Notes under the pieces: generated by a model
What the model saw: only the letters and a program-made list of their open reading frames with translations
Database searches by the model: none
Told to the model about the DNA's origin: nothing
NCBI GenBank assembly: GCA_006937955.1
Contig: SSNP01000059.1
Span: 2,047,993-2,111,992 of the forward strand
Reading direction: 5' to 3'
Length of the DNA stretch: 64,000 nt
DNA from: Pachypanchax playfairii
Taxonomy: Eukaryota > Chordata > Actinopteri > Cyprinodontiformes > Aplocheilidae
In this document: one piece after another, positions 24,919 to 38,287 of the stretch
Position numbering within the stretch: the first letter of the stretch is position 1
Layout: every line of letters starts with the position of its first letter
Translations under genes and position numbers: made by a program

Positions 24919-25364
24919 TGTTGGCATCAGATCTAATTTTCTCTCCAATAATACCAAACTATGACATGTTATTTGCATAACCTTAAATGTTGTACAGTGT
25001 GTTGTGTTTTCATCGGAATGCTTCAGGTCATTTTAAAAAATGACAAGCTAATAGAAGAAGCAAACATAGGCCCTGTCCCATTGCCCTTGCGCACTTCAAA
25101 TGCATGTTCCCAATGAGGGGCGCGAGTGCATAGGGTGTCCCGATTCTCCAGAGTGGAGAGTTGTACCCTTGGCTCCACACCTTTTGCACCCTTGATACAC
25201 ATTTCACTGAAGCCCGCATCGGTGCAGACTTCAGTGAAGGGTATTACACACCATGCATTGCTGCGTGTGAATTTTGACGAAAAAAAAAGGTTAAGAAATA
25301 GCTGAACCATTCGGACCAAAAAACGTTTTCTCAGGTGTAGAATCTTAATAATCAATATTTAGTA

Positions 25365-25960
25365 GTAAGAGCGGACTTAACGCGGTACAGTGTTCACATT
25401 CAGACAGACAGGAGATGTCCCGGAAACGAGGGAGGGGTGTGGGGCAGCGGGGAAACTAAGAACGCTGAAAACACACACATTGATGACGTATCTCACATGA
25501 ACTACAGTGTATAAAAACATGTGATTTACCCCCCGGCAAAAACACAAACCAAAACATTCAGTCATGTTCCTACGTTCCTGACCAGAGCCCCAGATCTTCT
25601 CAGATCATTTTCCTTTGATCCTAGTTCAGAGACTGATTCGATCTCACCACCGTCCACTGATCCTGGTTATCATCCCGAAGTAAACTCACGCTGCTCGGCG
25701 CGATGGTGCAGCGCACCGGAGCAGCATTGAGCTTACTTCAGGAGCCAGGTGGTTTCTCCTTCGGTGACGGTGAGCTAGCAGAGTGGAGAAGCTGGAGTGG
25801 ACGGCGGTCAGGAATGTAGAAAGAATGACTGAGCGATGAGCAGGTGAGACCTGAGGCAAGCCCCATGAGTAGTTCCAAGTACACGTGGCTGCAGCTCAGA
25901 TCAGAAACAACGAGGTATACAAGAAAAAGCTGGAGAACAAGCTCCTGGGTGTTCTCACAA
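25365..25960. repeat. Interspersed repeat related to 57535-58370
   Basis: Shares GAGCGGACTT, GACAGACAGGAGATGT, GGAGGGGTGTGGG, GACGTATCTCAC, CCAGATCTTCTCAGATCATT and AGTAGTTCCAAGTACAC in the same order as the 57.5-kb repeat. It is shorter and more decayed. Open frames within it are not recognised as genes. Confidence 0.6.
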
Positions 25961-27438
25961 AGTTGGTGCAATAGAGTTCAGTTTGGAAATGCAAAGGATT
26001 TTTTAAATCATACTATATTACAGGACATTTACAAGTACAGTGGGAAAGAGGGGTGAGAAATGGTAGTTTCCCAGCGAGAATGGGAGACTCTGGTTTCCGC
26101 CTATAGTGCTTGTTAAACAAGTTCTAGAGGATAAGCAAGTTTAAGGACCCTAATGTTAAACAATGTGGGAGGTTATTTTCTAAAGCTGTAAGAACTCTAA
26201 AGTGTCTTCTTATTAATTATTTGCTGCTGCTTAATGCTGAAAACAGCTTTCCACACTTCAGCTGCTCTGCAGTTCACAACCTTTCAATTCTTCCGATCAC
26301 GTGCACACATAATCACATATACAAAGATTGGAGGACAATGCTACAGGCATGTTGTCATTAATACAGTATCAGAAGTTAATGTTCCTCACAAAATCAGATT
26401 GTACTTGGGTTATAAAGGGTTCTATATAACTGCTGCATACTGAGTATATTTTTATGGGAAGTCATTCAGTAAGAAGTAACATGATGTCTGTATTTCACAG
26501 GATCACTTGATTTTTTTACACAGGTGCTGAAAAATGCCAACGCATATGTTAAATTTGCAGCAACCTTACTTTACAATCCTTCATCTGATGCCTGATGACA
26601 TTTGGATCAGACATGAGTCATGACATGAATTTATGAATTGCTATTAAATTGGAAATACATAAATAGTTCATTTGACTACCATGTTGTCATAAAGTATATT
26701 TCTCTCTTGTTTCCCTGGTTACTACTGAACGGTCTTTATGAAAAGCTTTGGTTTTTGCTTAGATAATCGGAATAGTGAACAATTGTGACCTGACTTAGAT
26801 ATAGAAACTAGTTGAGCCTGTGTTGGCATATGTCAGTGATTTGACAACCCAAAGGCTAATCTCTACCCTTATGTTTTAAATCACCCTTCTGTATGCAGTT
26901 ATGCTCTAATTGGATGTCTTAACAACAGGATCCCCCACCCACATTTTCTCCCAGGGAGAGAAACGACCCTGTGCTTTCACTAAGACTGTGAGTCAATGAC
27001 TCTAATGCGCCTTAAAGAGACCAGTAGTGAAGCACTTCAAACTCCTGCTGAGAATGTTCCCAGGACTCTTTTAGTTTGCATATCACACATATTTAGGCAT
27101 AGACATTGACCCCCATATAGCTCCTTGGGGGCTTTTGTTTCTGGGAGATCAGTCTGGACACACATTGAGAGGAATGTTCTACTTCATCTTCTGTAATTTT
27201 CGCTGTCGGCTTTTTCTTACAGTGCGCAATAAACTGCTAAATTGCTATATGACACAGCAGCACCATGCAATGCCATCACAATCAAAGCTAAATAAAAAGA
27301 TGGGAAAGGCTGGTTCCAGACTTGTTAGTGGTAATATTTAAAAAGAAAAAGGAAAATGAATGGCTTTGAACTGCATGGGTGTGCTTGTTAGAAGAGAGTC
27401 TGCTCTTTTTAAAGAGTGCGAGATGTGAAAACTTCCTG

Positions 27439-27441
<3 letters not shown>

Positions 27442-27475
<34 letters not shown>

Positions 27476-27485
27476 NNNNNNNNNN
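27442..27485. other. Poly(A) run followed by 10-N gap
   Basis: A homopolymer of about 34 A (27442-27475) meets a 10-base gap (27476-27485), so the true length is unknown. It could be a retroelement tail or a simple repeat. Confidence 0.9.
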
Positions 27486-27597
27486 GTTTTCTGGAAAAGA
27501 AGATAAACCTCAAACATGTAAGCTTAACTAAAAATATTAAATTGCTTGAGCATTAAAATTAAGGTCTTAATATTTTGTATTTCATACAAATTTGTAT

Positions 27598-28151
27598 TTA
27601 AAAATGCCATTTCATTAAAAATATTTTTCTGAAGTTTCTGTTGAATATTTTAGCTCCACAGGTGTTCTTACCTTCATAGTGGGGGTGAAAACAGGTCAAT
27701 AACTTCTCTTTCAGTTATCTCTCAAACTACGCAGGTGGCGATAAAAGCAGCGTTTGAACGGTATTTGTTTCGTAACAGCTCCTTGCTCGTTAATATTCAT
27801 CAGCTCCCGCATTTGAAACCACGCCTAGCATGCTGCTGGCTAAAAGCTGTTAGCATAAGATGTTTCAAACCGAAAGAGACTACTGGTGCTGTTGCCATGC
27901 ACAGCAGGGCAGGAAACAGTATGCCTTGCTCTCATAGGCTAGTTTGTTAGCCAATCAGAGTCCGGCAAATTCACACAATGAATATTAACGAGTTGCAACC
28001 CAAAGCCAGTCAAATCTTGATGCAAATAGATTGAAAGGTCTATTATTCAGTGTTTCCTAACATTTTTTAGATATAAAATGTTTCATATCACAGGTTAATA
28101 CTTAAGAAATAACCACAAAGTCATAAAATTTGTGTGAAATGGCCTCTTTAA
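27598..28151. mobile_element. TTAA-flanked non-autonomous element, copy 1
   Basis: About 554 bp from a TTAA at 27598 to GGCCTCTTTAA at 28151. Shares GTTCTTACCTTCATAGTGGG, CACGCCTAGCATGCTGCTGG and TAGTTTGTTAGCCAATCAGA with copies at 46944 and 50858. The left end is more decayed than in the other copies. No transposase is present. Confidence 0.75.
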
Positions 28152-29124
28152 AAAGACATCTATGGTTGTAAGTTATGTTCAATTATTGTTATTTGACACC
28201 TAAGTAATTTATTTTGTGAGCATTGTTACTATTGAAGCATAAATATTAACACATGTTGACTGTACAGAAATTCTAATTACAGGTTTACAAATAAAAGGGT
28301 AGCCATATAGCCTTATCAATTGAACAATTTCATGTTTAGCCTTGAATTAAATGTGACTTTATATGTAATGTGACCACACAGCATGTTTCCTTGTGCACTA
28401 ATAAAATGCTAAAAAACTAATAACATTCTTAAACACATTTTTCAGCAGCAGGAAATTGTTTTGTGTAGGGTTAGGAAGGTTGCAATCCCACTTTACCTGC
28501 ACAAAAGTCAATGCAATCATTTTTTCCTACCTTTATATAAATGTTTTGATAGTTTTTTGCAGAATTAATTGAAGGGAATTGCTTCAGTTTCTGCAGGCAC
28601 AATAATTTCTCATTTTTACATTTAATTTACTAGATAAATGAAATGTCGAACTACCCAAGATGCCAACAGAGGTAAACTTGCCTTAGAGGAATCAAATATG
28701 GCATGCATAAAACAATCAGTATTTATTTCTATAGACTTCTATCCAACCACATTTTATTTTTTATGATTTTTTTCCAAAAATACCTGTATTGACTGAGTTT
28801 GCAGTAATACATACAAAACCGTGACAGGTAATTTTATACAAGTTAAATTTTTGATGTGTACTTAACTTTAATACAGCAGAGAGTCATAAGTGCAATATAT
28901 AATAAATTTTCTTTGACAGAGGCAACTGGCAATATTAAAGAAATAGGTTTAGGAAATATGCCTGTTTCGTTTTCCTGCTAAAAGTTGGATGAGACGTTTA
29001 TAATTCTTGTATGTCTGTAGGCTAAATATATAGCTGCAGCTCACTGCACCCAGGCAGAACATAACTGTCCAATAACCCACATTTTTTGCTGATTGATTTA
29101 AGTATTGATTTAACAAACCTGGTG

Positions 29125-29575
29125 TATTAATTAGTCCTGAGATGGATTGGTGACCAGGGTGTGCCTAGCCTTTCAATCCATAACAGCTTCAAAAAGACCC
29201 CAACCCTTGCTGCCCTGAACTAAATAAAGCATGTATGTAAGAATGAGAATTAATGGACTAGTTTTGTTAACTATTACTGGACTCAAACAGTCTGTCAGAT
29301 AAATAAACACACAGACAAAAATTTGGACTCTATGTCAAAAATATTTCAAGATTGTTTGAAGTTGGGATAAATTTGTTAAATTGTGTATAAACTTAGTGTT
29401 ACACTTAAAGTTGGTCAGTCAGTCTGTCCAGGGTCACAGGGAGCTGGTGCCTATCTTGAGTGGCCATTTGGTAAGAGGCGGGGTTACACCTGGACAGGTT
29501 GCCAGTCATCACAGGGCCCCATATAGACAGACAACCATTCACACTCACAATAGGGACAAATTAGAGTTTACACTT
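29125..29575. repeat. Fish interspersed repeat fragments (ACAGGTYGCCAGTC type)
   Basis: GATGGATTGGTGACCAGGGT near 29140 (one orientation), then CAGGGTCACAGGGAGCTGGT and GGACAGGTTGCCAGTCATCA near 29430-29510 (the other orientation). The motifs recur at 48830-48955. This is a familiar fish SINE/LINE-tail sequence. The class is not assigned. Confidence 0.5.
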
Positions 29576-30954
29576 AAAGTGACAGTTCAAATTATTTAAA
29601 GAATTTTTATGTGGAAAAGTGTCAGCACTTTATAACATATATGTAAACAACTCTTAAAGACATCAGTTTGGAAAATTAGAGACTAGCTCTAACTGGATTA
29701 ACAAGCTGATGCAAAGAGATTGGTCTCAGTGGGGAAAAGACTAAAGCACTGCTAATCTAAAACAACTTCAATCTCATATAGTTCATACCAGTGAACACTG
29801 TTTTACAGTAATGTTCATTCCCTGGTTATGTAAAATTTTGTGATTATTTGCAGTGAATATTTGAAATAGAGCTAGGTAGCTTTAGCATTTCCTGGTTGTT
29901 ATTTCAGTGAGCTATCTAAAATAGGTATGATTTTAATTTTACACAACCTTTATACAACAACTCACTGCGAAAGGTCTGAATTTTCCCTTTAAAAAGCATC
30001 TAGCATTATTGAAAAAGAGGAGGTTTATGTTAATCCCAGGTTTCTGAGAGATATTAAACACATGCAAAGATCAAAATTATAACTGAAGAGAAATTATTCA
30101 AATCTTATAAGAAAATCCACACAAACTCAACTGCACTGCAAACTAAGTATCATCAGTGGCAATATAATATCATAAAATAAAATAAAAAGAAGTGGTAAAT
30201 GATGCATTATAAAACTAGTTCAAATTATGACAGCTTATATTGTTTCTTTTATTATGGCTATGTAATAAATATTGACAAGAAGCAGGCTCCTCACTTGCGT
30301 AATCTCTTTTACGGTGCTGGGAAATTGCCCTCAAAAGTCCAATTTAAAGAAACAGAAAAAAAGTCAATTCCAGCACCCATTTCTCACACTAACACTGACT
30401 GATTTATTAAAACAGACAACATTTTCGGTCCCAAAGAGGAAGGTCCTTTGGACCAAAACGTCATCCTTTTTGTAAATCAAATTAGAAGAGAGAGGTGGGT
30501 GCAAGAATTCACTCATTTTCTTTCTTTTAAATTGTGTAACAGATATTGCAAACCTTCATCATGCTGTGATCAATCCTAAAGTGATTTCATCTTAGAGTTT
30601 TAGAGCACAAACTGTTGACAGTTGAGGTTGCAATGAAGACTTATTGCTTTGCAAGGAAATCACTTGAAGACTGAGATTCTGTAATTTAAAAAAACCCAAT
30701 AAATTCTGAATAGTCTTATCTCACAATGTCTTTGAACAGATAAAAATAAACTTTTTTGTTCTAAATTTAGAATTATAAACAACATTTTTGACATAATCTA
30801 CATTTGGATTTTAACTTAAAACAATGTATTTACTGTAAAGTAAAATTGCAATCTATTTTGAAGAAAGAAATCTCTCTTACCTAATATTTGTTTTGATTTT
30901 CATTTAATTCATGTTACCTACATTATTTAACTGAGTTTAGATTTTAGAGATAAT

Positions 30955-31130
30955 AAGAAAAGGCAGCAGGGGCTCAGAAGGAAGAGCTTTCATCAGTGGG
31001 TTGGCCATTTGACTCCAACTTCCACCACCATGTGCTGAAGTGTCCTTGGGCAACACACTGAAGCACATGTAGTCCTGCAATTTACAAAACTGTCTAAGTG
31101 ACATCTGCCAGCCATTTACCATTTATTTAA
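30955..31130. repeat. Possible tRNA-derived SINE fragment
   Basis: GGGGCTCAGAAGGAAGAGC resembles an A box. GGTTGGCCATTTGACTCC about 35 bp later resembles a B box. Then GTCCTTGGGCAACACACTGA follows, as in common fish SINE-like repeats. It is too degenerate to be a tRNA gene. Confidence 0.45.
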
Positions 31131-32592
31131 TAAACCTGAAATAAAAAAAGACAAATTTGTGACTGCAAGAACTGACATGTTATGAGTTTTAAAAAGCTTA
31201 ATTGCTTAAGTGTTTAAAAAATGTAAAGATCACAGGTTTTATTCAACAATATTTTGCTAACAAATTCTTGTATATCTGCACATACAGCTGCTAAAAGTAA
31301 AATATGTTCATAAAAGTCTATTTTTTATACAGAGACAAAATCATTTTTAAAATCGAGACATATTGAATTTTACAGGACTGGAGAAGAACAAAGTAAATGT
31401 AAAGCATAATAAAATAAATGTAAATGTTTCAGCAGGTCTTATGTCTGCACAACCTTGTCCAAAGCTGCCGCTGTGGAGTGTTTGTGTCATATGAAATGGA
31501 GGTAGAAGCTCTTTCCCTCCAAAACTGGAGTCATTTTAATTTTAATAGAGTGAAATAAAATGTGCACAGCAGTGCATTCACATATGGTGCATCTACACCA
31601 ACTCTTTTCTCCCCTCGACCATAGACCAAAATCAGGAATTTGAAGCCAAATTAATCCAAACACCTGATCACAGCTGATTCCATTAGATAAGTTTAAGTCC
31701 CACCCCCTTCACGTAAAGGAATGTGGCATTGTCTTTGATGAAAAATAAAACCAGATAATAGTGTTGGGGTTGATTCCTGTGGTTTTTGCCTGACTAAATA
31801 TTAAACCTGTAATTTGTTATTTTATGTTTCTTTTGATTCCACATTTAGTAGAATGTTCACTGCAGAATGTCAAGAATGCAGGCAAGAAATGTACAACAGG
31901 ATACAATTTTAAACTTAAAGCTGGTTCATCAATACATCACATTAAAACTCATGTAAGACACAGATAGGTATTAATAGGTACAGCATTATGAACCTTTCTA
32001 TTTACTTTCAAGAAAATGATCAGTTTCTCAAAACTGCTGCAGCTGTCAGCTTCAAAGTGGTGGTGACAGAATTTAAAGTGTGTCCCCACTGGTACAGCCT
32101 CGGGCTGAACCAATTACAACATCAAGCAAACAATGAATATCCCAGGGACCCACAGCAACCTGACAGGCTATAAATGATTTAATCCTCAGAGGGGGTGAAT
32201 CTTGATGAGAACGATATCCCACTGCTTCTCCAGCTCATCTCTGCACACAGTTAATTCCTGTAGTTTGCATGTCTTTGCACATTTATATACGACAGCAAAG
32301 CAAAAAGTTGTATAAAGAAACGTAGCAAAGTAATTTTAATTTTTGATAACCTGACTTAGTTTATAAATACTTAAAAACACACTCAAACATGTTCAAATAG
32401 CTACTATTGACACACTGTATAAAAAACTTTCCAAGCTTATTTACACCAGTGACGACAGCCATCAATGAAAGCAATAACAGAAGTGCAATAAAAAAATACA
32501 GTGTGTTACCAAACAAAAATGGCAGGATTCGACAAGGATTCCCACCAGGAGCATTTTAGACGTATATCACTCCCACAAGTGTTCATGAACTG

Positions 32593-33791
32593 CAGTGGCG
32601 GCTGGCCAATAGAGGGCGCTAGGGCGCCGCCCGCCCTATCAAAAACATGATGTGACAACAAATAAGAAATATTTCTTTTTTTTTTTAAATTACATGTATT
32701 TACAGTTAAAAACACTCATATGTATATTTATATACTGAGAAGATTGTATAAATGATTTCTGAAAGACAGAAATTGCTTTGTAAAATATGATTTCCTGCTT
32801 CTTCACTTCTTATGTCTAGTTCAGCTCTGGGGCGCTGGAGAAAACGCCCTCAGGAGGCGGGCTCTTAGATCGAATTAGCCAATTACAGATCTGCATTGCC
32901 AAACAGAAGAACTTAATTTAGCCAATAAACGCTGAGAAAATAACTTCATGAAGGGTGATTTTTGAAGTGCCCCAAACCACATTTAAATACAGCGAGATTA
33001 TCTGCTATCAAACAGCTGGTAAATGAGAAAGGAAAGCAGAGAGGCTTCACTCGGAGCTAGCTGGATGTAGCTATGCTAACTCGGTTTATGTTTAAAACAA
33101 GCAGCTCTGATCCTGGATGGATGGTTACAGGAGTGAGGAGGGATATGAAACATCTATCTGAAAATATAAAGAAGAGAACACCAGGAGACACACGGATAAC
33201 AGAAGTAACAACAATGTTTTCTTTTTGTTTTCTGGTAGAATAAAACTGAACAGAAGGGAAACTTGTTAAACCCAGCGATAGAGAAGCCTGTAAAGAAAAA
33301 CAAGTTGTTAGGAAGTTTAATATTATAACTAGTAGATGTCTGTAAGTTTATTATAATGAAAAACAGTTTTCCAGGTGTGTGACACCGTCCTGCTGCACAT
33401 TGAGGAGTGTTTTGTCTTCACTCAGCATCTCATCAGTGTGACCTGCTGCATGGAGAACTGTGTCTACAGCACAGTGGGACGTTTCCTGAGACACACTGGA
33501 CACAACTGTGGAGGTTTATCCAGTACTGGACAATTAAATGTATTTAATGTTTATATTATATTAAATATTACTTAGCACAAAATGTGTCTGTTTGGCTGAC
33601 TAGATTAACCTGTTCTGGTGATTATTTTATTTATTTTAAATTTGAATAAAGTATTTGTTAAATATTTAACTGAAGTTGAAAATGTTTTGTTACAGGGTTT
33701 ACATTCACTCATCTTTACACATTTTTGATTGACCGTCACTTAATTGGATTTATGCAGCCCCACCCAAACAATATTTCACCAGCCGCCACTG
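32593..33791. mobile_element. hAT non-autonomous element with 8-bp target duplication
   Basis: Inverted ends CAGTGGCGGCTGG (32593-32605) and CCAGCCGCCACTG (33779-33791). Flanks are ATGAACTG and ATGAAATG (7 of 8). It is 1199 bp long with no complete transposase. The small plus-strand frame at 33375-33575 lies in sequence shared with the truncated copy at 7367-7830, but shows no domain. Confidence 0.85.
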
Positions 33792-34064
33792 ATGAAATGA
33801 CAGGTGAATTGTGAAATCATGCATGATTTCGTCAGTACACACGTCAAGCAGCAGGGAGAAAGATGACAACATGTATCCAGAAGGTATGTGGTTTATTTTC
33901 ACACCACCTACGGACTTCAGACCCGTCACAGGTACTGTACTTTTTCGTAGTCAAGCAAATCAAAAACTGCACGTGTCCTTTATTTTAAAACTTCTGAGTA
34001 TTAATTGTCACATACAGTACATCTGATTTCCTGTCTGGTCTAAACTAAACTGCTGAGCTTGACG

Positions 34065-34545
34065 CATTTCAGAGGCGTAGTGCATAAAAAATGGAACTGC
34101 CGTGTAGAGGCTGCAACTCTACGCTTCTGAGATGCGTCTGATTCACCCATTGACTTTAATGTCTGCTATCAGCCGTGTATTATGCTTCACTGACGTTATG
34201 CACCTGTTGCACATCCAGTGGAATGGAGGGGTTAGGCTTAAAGAGAGACATTTTGCATTACCATTTGTGCTGTAACAAGTACCAGGGCAGTAAACATTTT
34301 AACAAAAGGTGTGACAGCAGCAGAAAAACTAGGAATAACCCCAGGCTCACACTGCATCCAGATCCGGTCCGGTGCGGACCCCGCAGCTATTCCGTTAGAT
34401 TGAAATCCCTTTTGAAGGCTAACAGTAGCTCCGCGCGGTGCAGGTCCGGTTACGGGGGCCGTACGGCACAATGGAAAGAATCCGCAAGGTTCAATTTTTT
34501 CCGGACGCCGGAGAGGATCTGCGTCAAGTTTGATGAAATCTGACG
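34065..34545. repeat. Possible degraded DNA-transposon sequence
   Basis: CG-rich patches (GATCCGGTCCGGTGCGGACC and TTTTCCGGACGCCGG) recall the subterminal blocks of the element at 24217-24918. GCGTAGTGCATAAAA near 34075 is partly mirrored later. No ends are defined. Confidence 0.3.
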
Positions 34546-35611
34546 AACTATACAGGAAGTGTGGCTTGAATATCCGGTGTTTTTTCAAAATAAACGAGTG
34601 TACAAACAATTGTAACTTGACTCTTCTTTTTAGACAGCACACGCGCTAATAGGAAATGTAAACATTACATCACACCCTGCATCCAGGGATTAAATGAATA
34701 CAGACCCGTCGCCCTGACATTGGTGGTCAGGGCATTCCTTGATATGTCTGTTTATTGGTACTGGAGTAAATGTGAAATGGAACCAAATTCCTTACATGTT
34801 TAACAAACTTGGTCAAATAAACCTTATTCTGATTTTTTAAAGAGAGTATTTAGATTATTTAACTGACATAAATGTCTATAAATCCAACAAACTTTCTCAG
34901 AACATTCCTTAGAGATTTTCATTCAGTCTCAAATTTGCATTTGCAAATCAAGAATGTTTTCTAGTCTTTGAACGATAACTGCAACCTTTAGGGAAATAAT
35001 TTGTTATTAAATGTTCTATATCTTCACATTTTAATGTCATTCCATATTAATTAAATCTGATAAACTATATGGAAAATTAACCTGTTAAGCCTGGTTCCTT
35101 TTCAGGAAAAAAATACCTTAAAGACATACCAAAAGTAAATGAAGAATTGTTCCACATTAATAAGGTTAATATGCATGTTCTTGGTATCTAGGAACATCTA
35201 CAGACCTCAGAGAATGTATTCCAAGTGTCAAAAATAATATGCCTGACACTATGCCTGAGTAAATTGGAATAAACCGAAGGAGAAATGTGAAATTTCTCTC
35301 CTCACATTTGACACAGGAAAACACCATGCTGACAATGTTTCCATGCATAATGATGCCACTGAACACATTCAGCAAATCCTTCACCATTCATATATCAAAT
35401 CTAAAAGAAAGTGAGCAAAGGCAAAAGCTTCCAGAAAGGTTTCAGTAAGAACACCATCAGCCAGACACGGAATTTGGCACAATTTACTTTCTACTTCAAA
35501 TAAAAACTGGCTGGAAAATACAACGTATTTACATTACTGGAGTCAATAACCATCTACTGAAGCTTTTGGATATGAAATAAGTTCTTTGTCAATTTGGGCT
35601 ATTGTGTACAG

Positions 35612-35735
35612 TATTAAATAAATAAATAAGTAAATAAACAAATAAGTACATAAATAAATAAGTAAATAAACAAATAAGTAAATATACGTAAATAAACAAA
35701 TAAACAAACAAACACACAAACAAACAAAAAACATC
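35612..35735. repeat. (AAAT/AAAC/AAGT)n tetranucleotide repeat
   Basis: Imperfect AAATAAAC/AAGTAAAT tetranucleotide array. The long minus-strand frames over it are translation of the repeat. Confidence 0.9.
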
Positions 35736-37094
35736 AAAATATATAATTTTGTTTCCAAATGGAGTCCGTTGGGTACTGTAATCTATAGAATGTTTGCTAT
35801 CATTCAATTCAGCAACTTCCCCCCTTCCAATGGAACCCAAACATGGCCGACCAGCGGAAGGATTTTCGATAATATGAATGATTTATTGCTTCGAATCCCT
35901 TTTGGTTATTTAGCCTTGATACGTTATGAAACATTTCTAAACATTAATGTTTGGACTAAAATATACATCTGGTCTCATTTTGTGAACATTCGGGCATAAA
36001 CTTTAAGCAACAGTTGAAATTAAACACATTTGTCATGTTTTATTATCTTTTTATGGCGGATGAATATGTCTGTAACTTGTTGGGCCTGCGGAAGGGCCCA
36101 GCGGACTCAAGAGGTTTAGCTACAAAACAAGCTGCTGTTTTTGTTGCATTTTTTGATAGAAATTCTGAACTCACACAGATTATTCATACTGAGATTGCTT
36201 GCAAAGTTGTACGTTTAAGACAAAAAAAGACCATCCACACATTTTTTTTCTCAATACCACAGATATTGCATAGGTAGTATTCATAGGAAAGTCATGACCT
36301 GAAGCTGAGCGATATGAGCATTATTTGTCACAAGGGGAAATGCAGTAAGGCAGTGTTGTCACTTAAGTATTAGCAGTCTTAAAAACTGCCTGCTGTGTGT
36401 GCAAGGATGTGCAGGTAATGTTAACTGTTGTCAACAGGAGTGGGAATTGTTGTCTGTCTCTGGGTGTCAGCTTTTGACTGATTGTCAGTATATTGTGTAC
36501 CTACTCTCAGCTGGGAAAAGCTGCAACCACTTTCAGTCCTAAAGGATCGCTGCATAAAGACAGTGAAGGATAGATGGATGAGAAATTCCTCTGTGATTGT
36601 AAACATTTTTAACAGAATGGGGGTGTCTGTCTTGTGGCGCTGGGCTTTCAAATTATTGTTCACATCATTTGAAGAGGAGCTTTTGTGGAAAGATTAGGAA
36701 CAAAATCACCTGATAGTTTTTTGAATGACTTCTGCTGGAAAAAAAAAAGTTTAATTCTGACCAAAAGAGCAGGACCAGTTCCTGTTGTCCTAAAACAACT
36801 CCAATATCAGAGTTTTTATAGCAGTTCATGCAGATTCTGTTTTAGAAAGATGTGCAATGCTCTTGATTTTGGATTGCAAAGTTATTTTAATGTACATTTC
36901 TGTATATGACAAGAGCAAATAGCAGCAGCAGCATCTGGCTGCAACACATCAAGTGCAGACAGGGGTATTACTATTGGGAGTACCAGAATGTTTCTCCAGG
37001 AATAACAGTGTAGATGGCAGAAGTCCACTTTGGTTTTTTAGCTGTTAAACCCTCATTCCAGTCAAAACTAATCTTCAAACTGAGATCACTGAAA

Positions 37095-37240
37095 GAGTTA
37101 TCTTTAACAGCTGGTTCCTTAGATAGAAAATGTTTTATTATTAATTGGTTGATTTTTCTGTGAAGTGCCTTGAAATGACTTTGTCATGAACTGGTGCTTT
37201 ATAAATAAATAAACTTGAAACTTGAACTTGAAACAGCTAC
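37095..37240 (+). mobile_element. LINE 3' end (L2/Rex1-like)
   Basis: AGCTGGTTCCTTAGATAGAA through AAGTGCCTTGAAATGACTTT to GGTGCTTTATAAATAAATAA and a CTTGAAA(C)-type tail. Nearly identical to 42165-42290. The short repeat tail and GTGCCTTG motif are typical of L2-like LINE 3' ends. Confidence 0.75.
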
Positions 37241-38076
37241 AGTAGTAATTAATTCTAACCTTTCCTTAGAACCCTAGTTTATACAATCCAAACCTTATAT
37301 TTCAGGTACAAGAAAAGATCTTAAAAAGTTTCTCTCATGTTTAAAAGTAGGACGTTTGTGTATTTTTTTCCATTGCTTGGTTACAAAACTGATCTTTAGA
37401 CATGTAATATATTTGTTAGAGATGCTAGGATTATTTCAAGGCTGGAAATGATTCATAACAATGAAACATAAATTAATAAATGATCCACATAATTCCATGA
37501 GGATTCAACATTATATGCAAACTCAAATCTCCTAATCTGTAATATGTAATATAGCCCTACTGAGCATGTGCTTGTCTTAACTGTATTATAAAAACATGAG
37601 AAACATATAGAACCACAAAAACCAGAGACAAACTATTAAACTGGACAACTTGGAATTCTTAGATATTTATAATTTTATTGTTATTCCTTATGTCATTAAA
37701 TTACATATTTAACACTAAAAATCATACAACTTAAAGAGCAATTAACCCCCAAATCCACTTTGATTTGCTAATAAACTGTATAAATTAGTGTCTAATTGTG
37801 TTGTCTACATGTCTGCACTTTATTCTTGCATTTTCTTGCATCTTTATTCAAATCTTAATGTTCTGCCTAAAATTGTAACTTTTGCACACTCCTCGTATTA
37901 AAATTATATAACGGTTTTGAAGCGACTAATGATGTTGGAGAGGGTAAGGACATCACCAGCTCTGGCCTAACTCCAGGAAACGCCCCTTTTTGAGGCATTT
38001 TTTAAAACAGGGAGTGTAGGCAGGTATGTATTCTGGAGGGGGGTGAGTTACTCTCCAAGTAATTTGCATCCCTCTT

Positions 38077-38287
38077 CAGGGTGGCGAACTCCAGGCCTCG
38101 AGAGCCACAATCCTGCACATTTTAGATGTTCCCCTGCTTCAACACACCTGATTCAAATCTGCAACCTCTCAACAAGTCCTGTAGAAGCCTGTTAACGACC
38201 TGTTCATCTGCAGCAGGTGTGGTGAAACAGGGGAACATCTAAAATGTGCAGGATTGTGGCTCTCGAGGCCTGGAGTTCGCCACCCCT
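38077..38287. mobile_element. hAT-like foldback MITE with 56-bp perfect arms
   Basis: The arms at 38081-38136 and 38228-38283 are perfect inverted complements (start GTGGCGAACTCCAGGCCTCG). The outer sequence starts CAGGG, a hAT-like terminus. Flanking octamers TCCCTCTT and TCTCTATT match at 6 of 8. The central loop of about 90 bp contains CAACACACCTGATTCAAATC. It would form a strong hairpin in single strands. Confidence 0.85.

Noticed and set aside
30955..31060. tRNA gene
   Set aside because: A- and B-box-like motifs exist, but no cloverleaf or anticodon arm could be built. Better explained as SINE-derived sequence.
34238..34642. 134-codon minus-strand frame
   Set aside because: Overlaps CG-rich repeat sequence that also gives open frames on the other strand. 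No domain recognised.
35543..35840. Tyr/Leu/Phe-rich minus-strand frames resembling membrane proteins
   Set aside because: They arise from the AAAT/AAAC tetranucleotide array.
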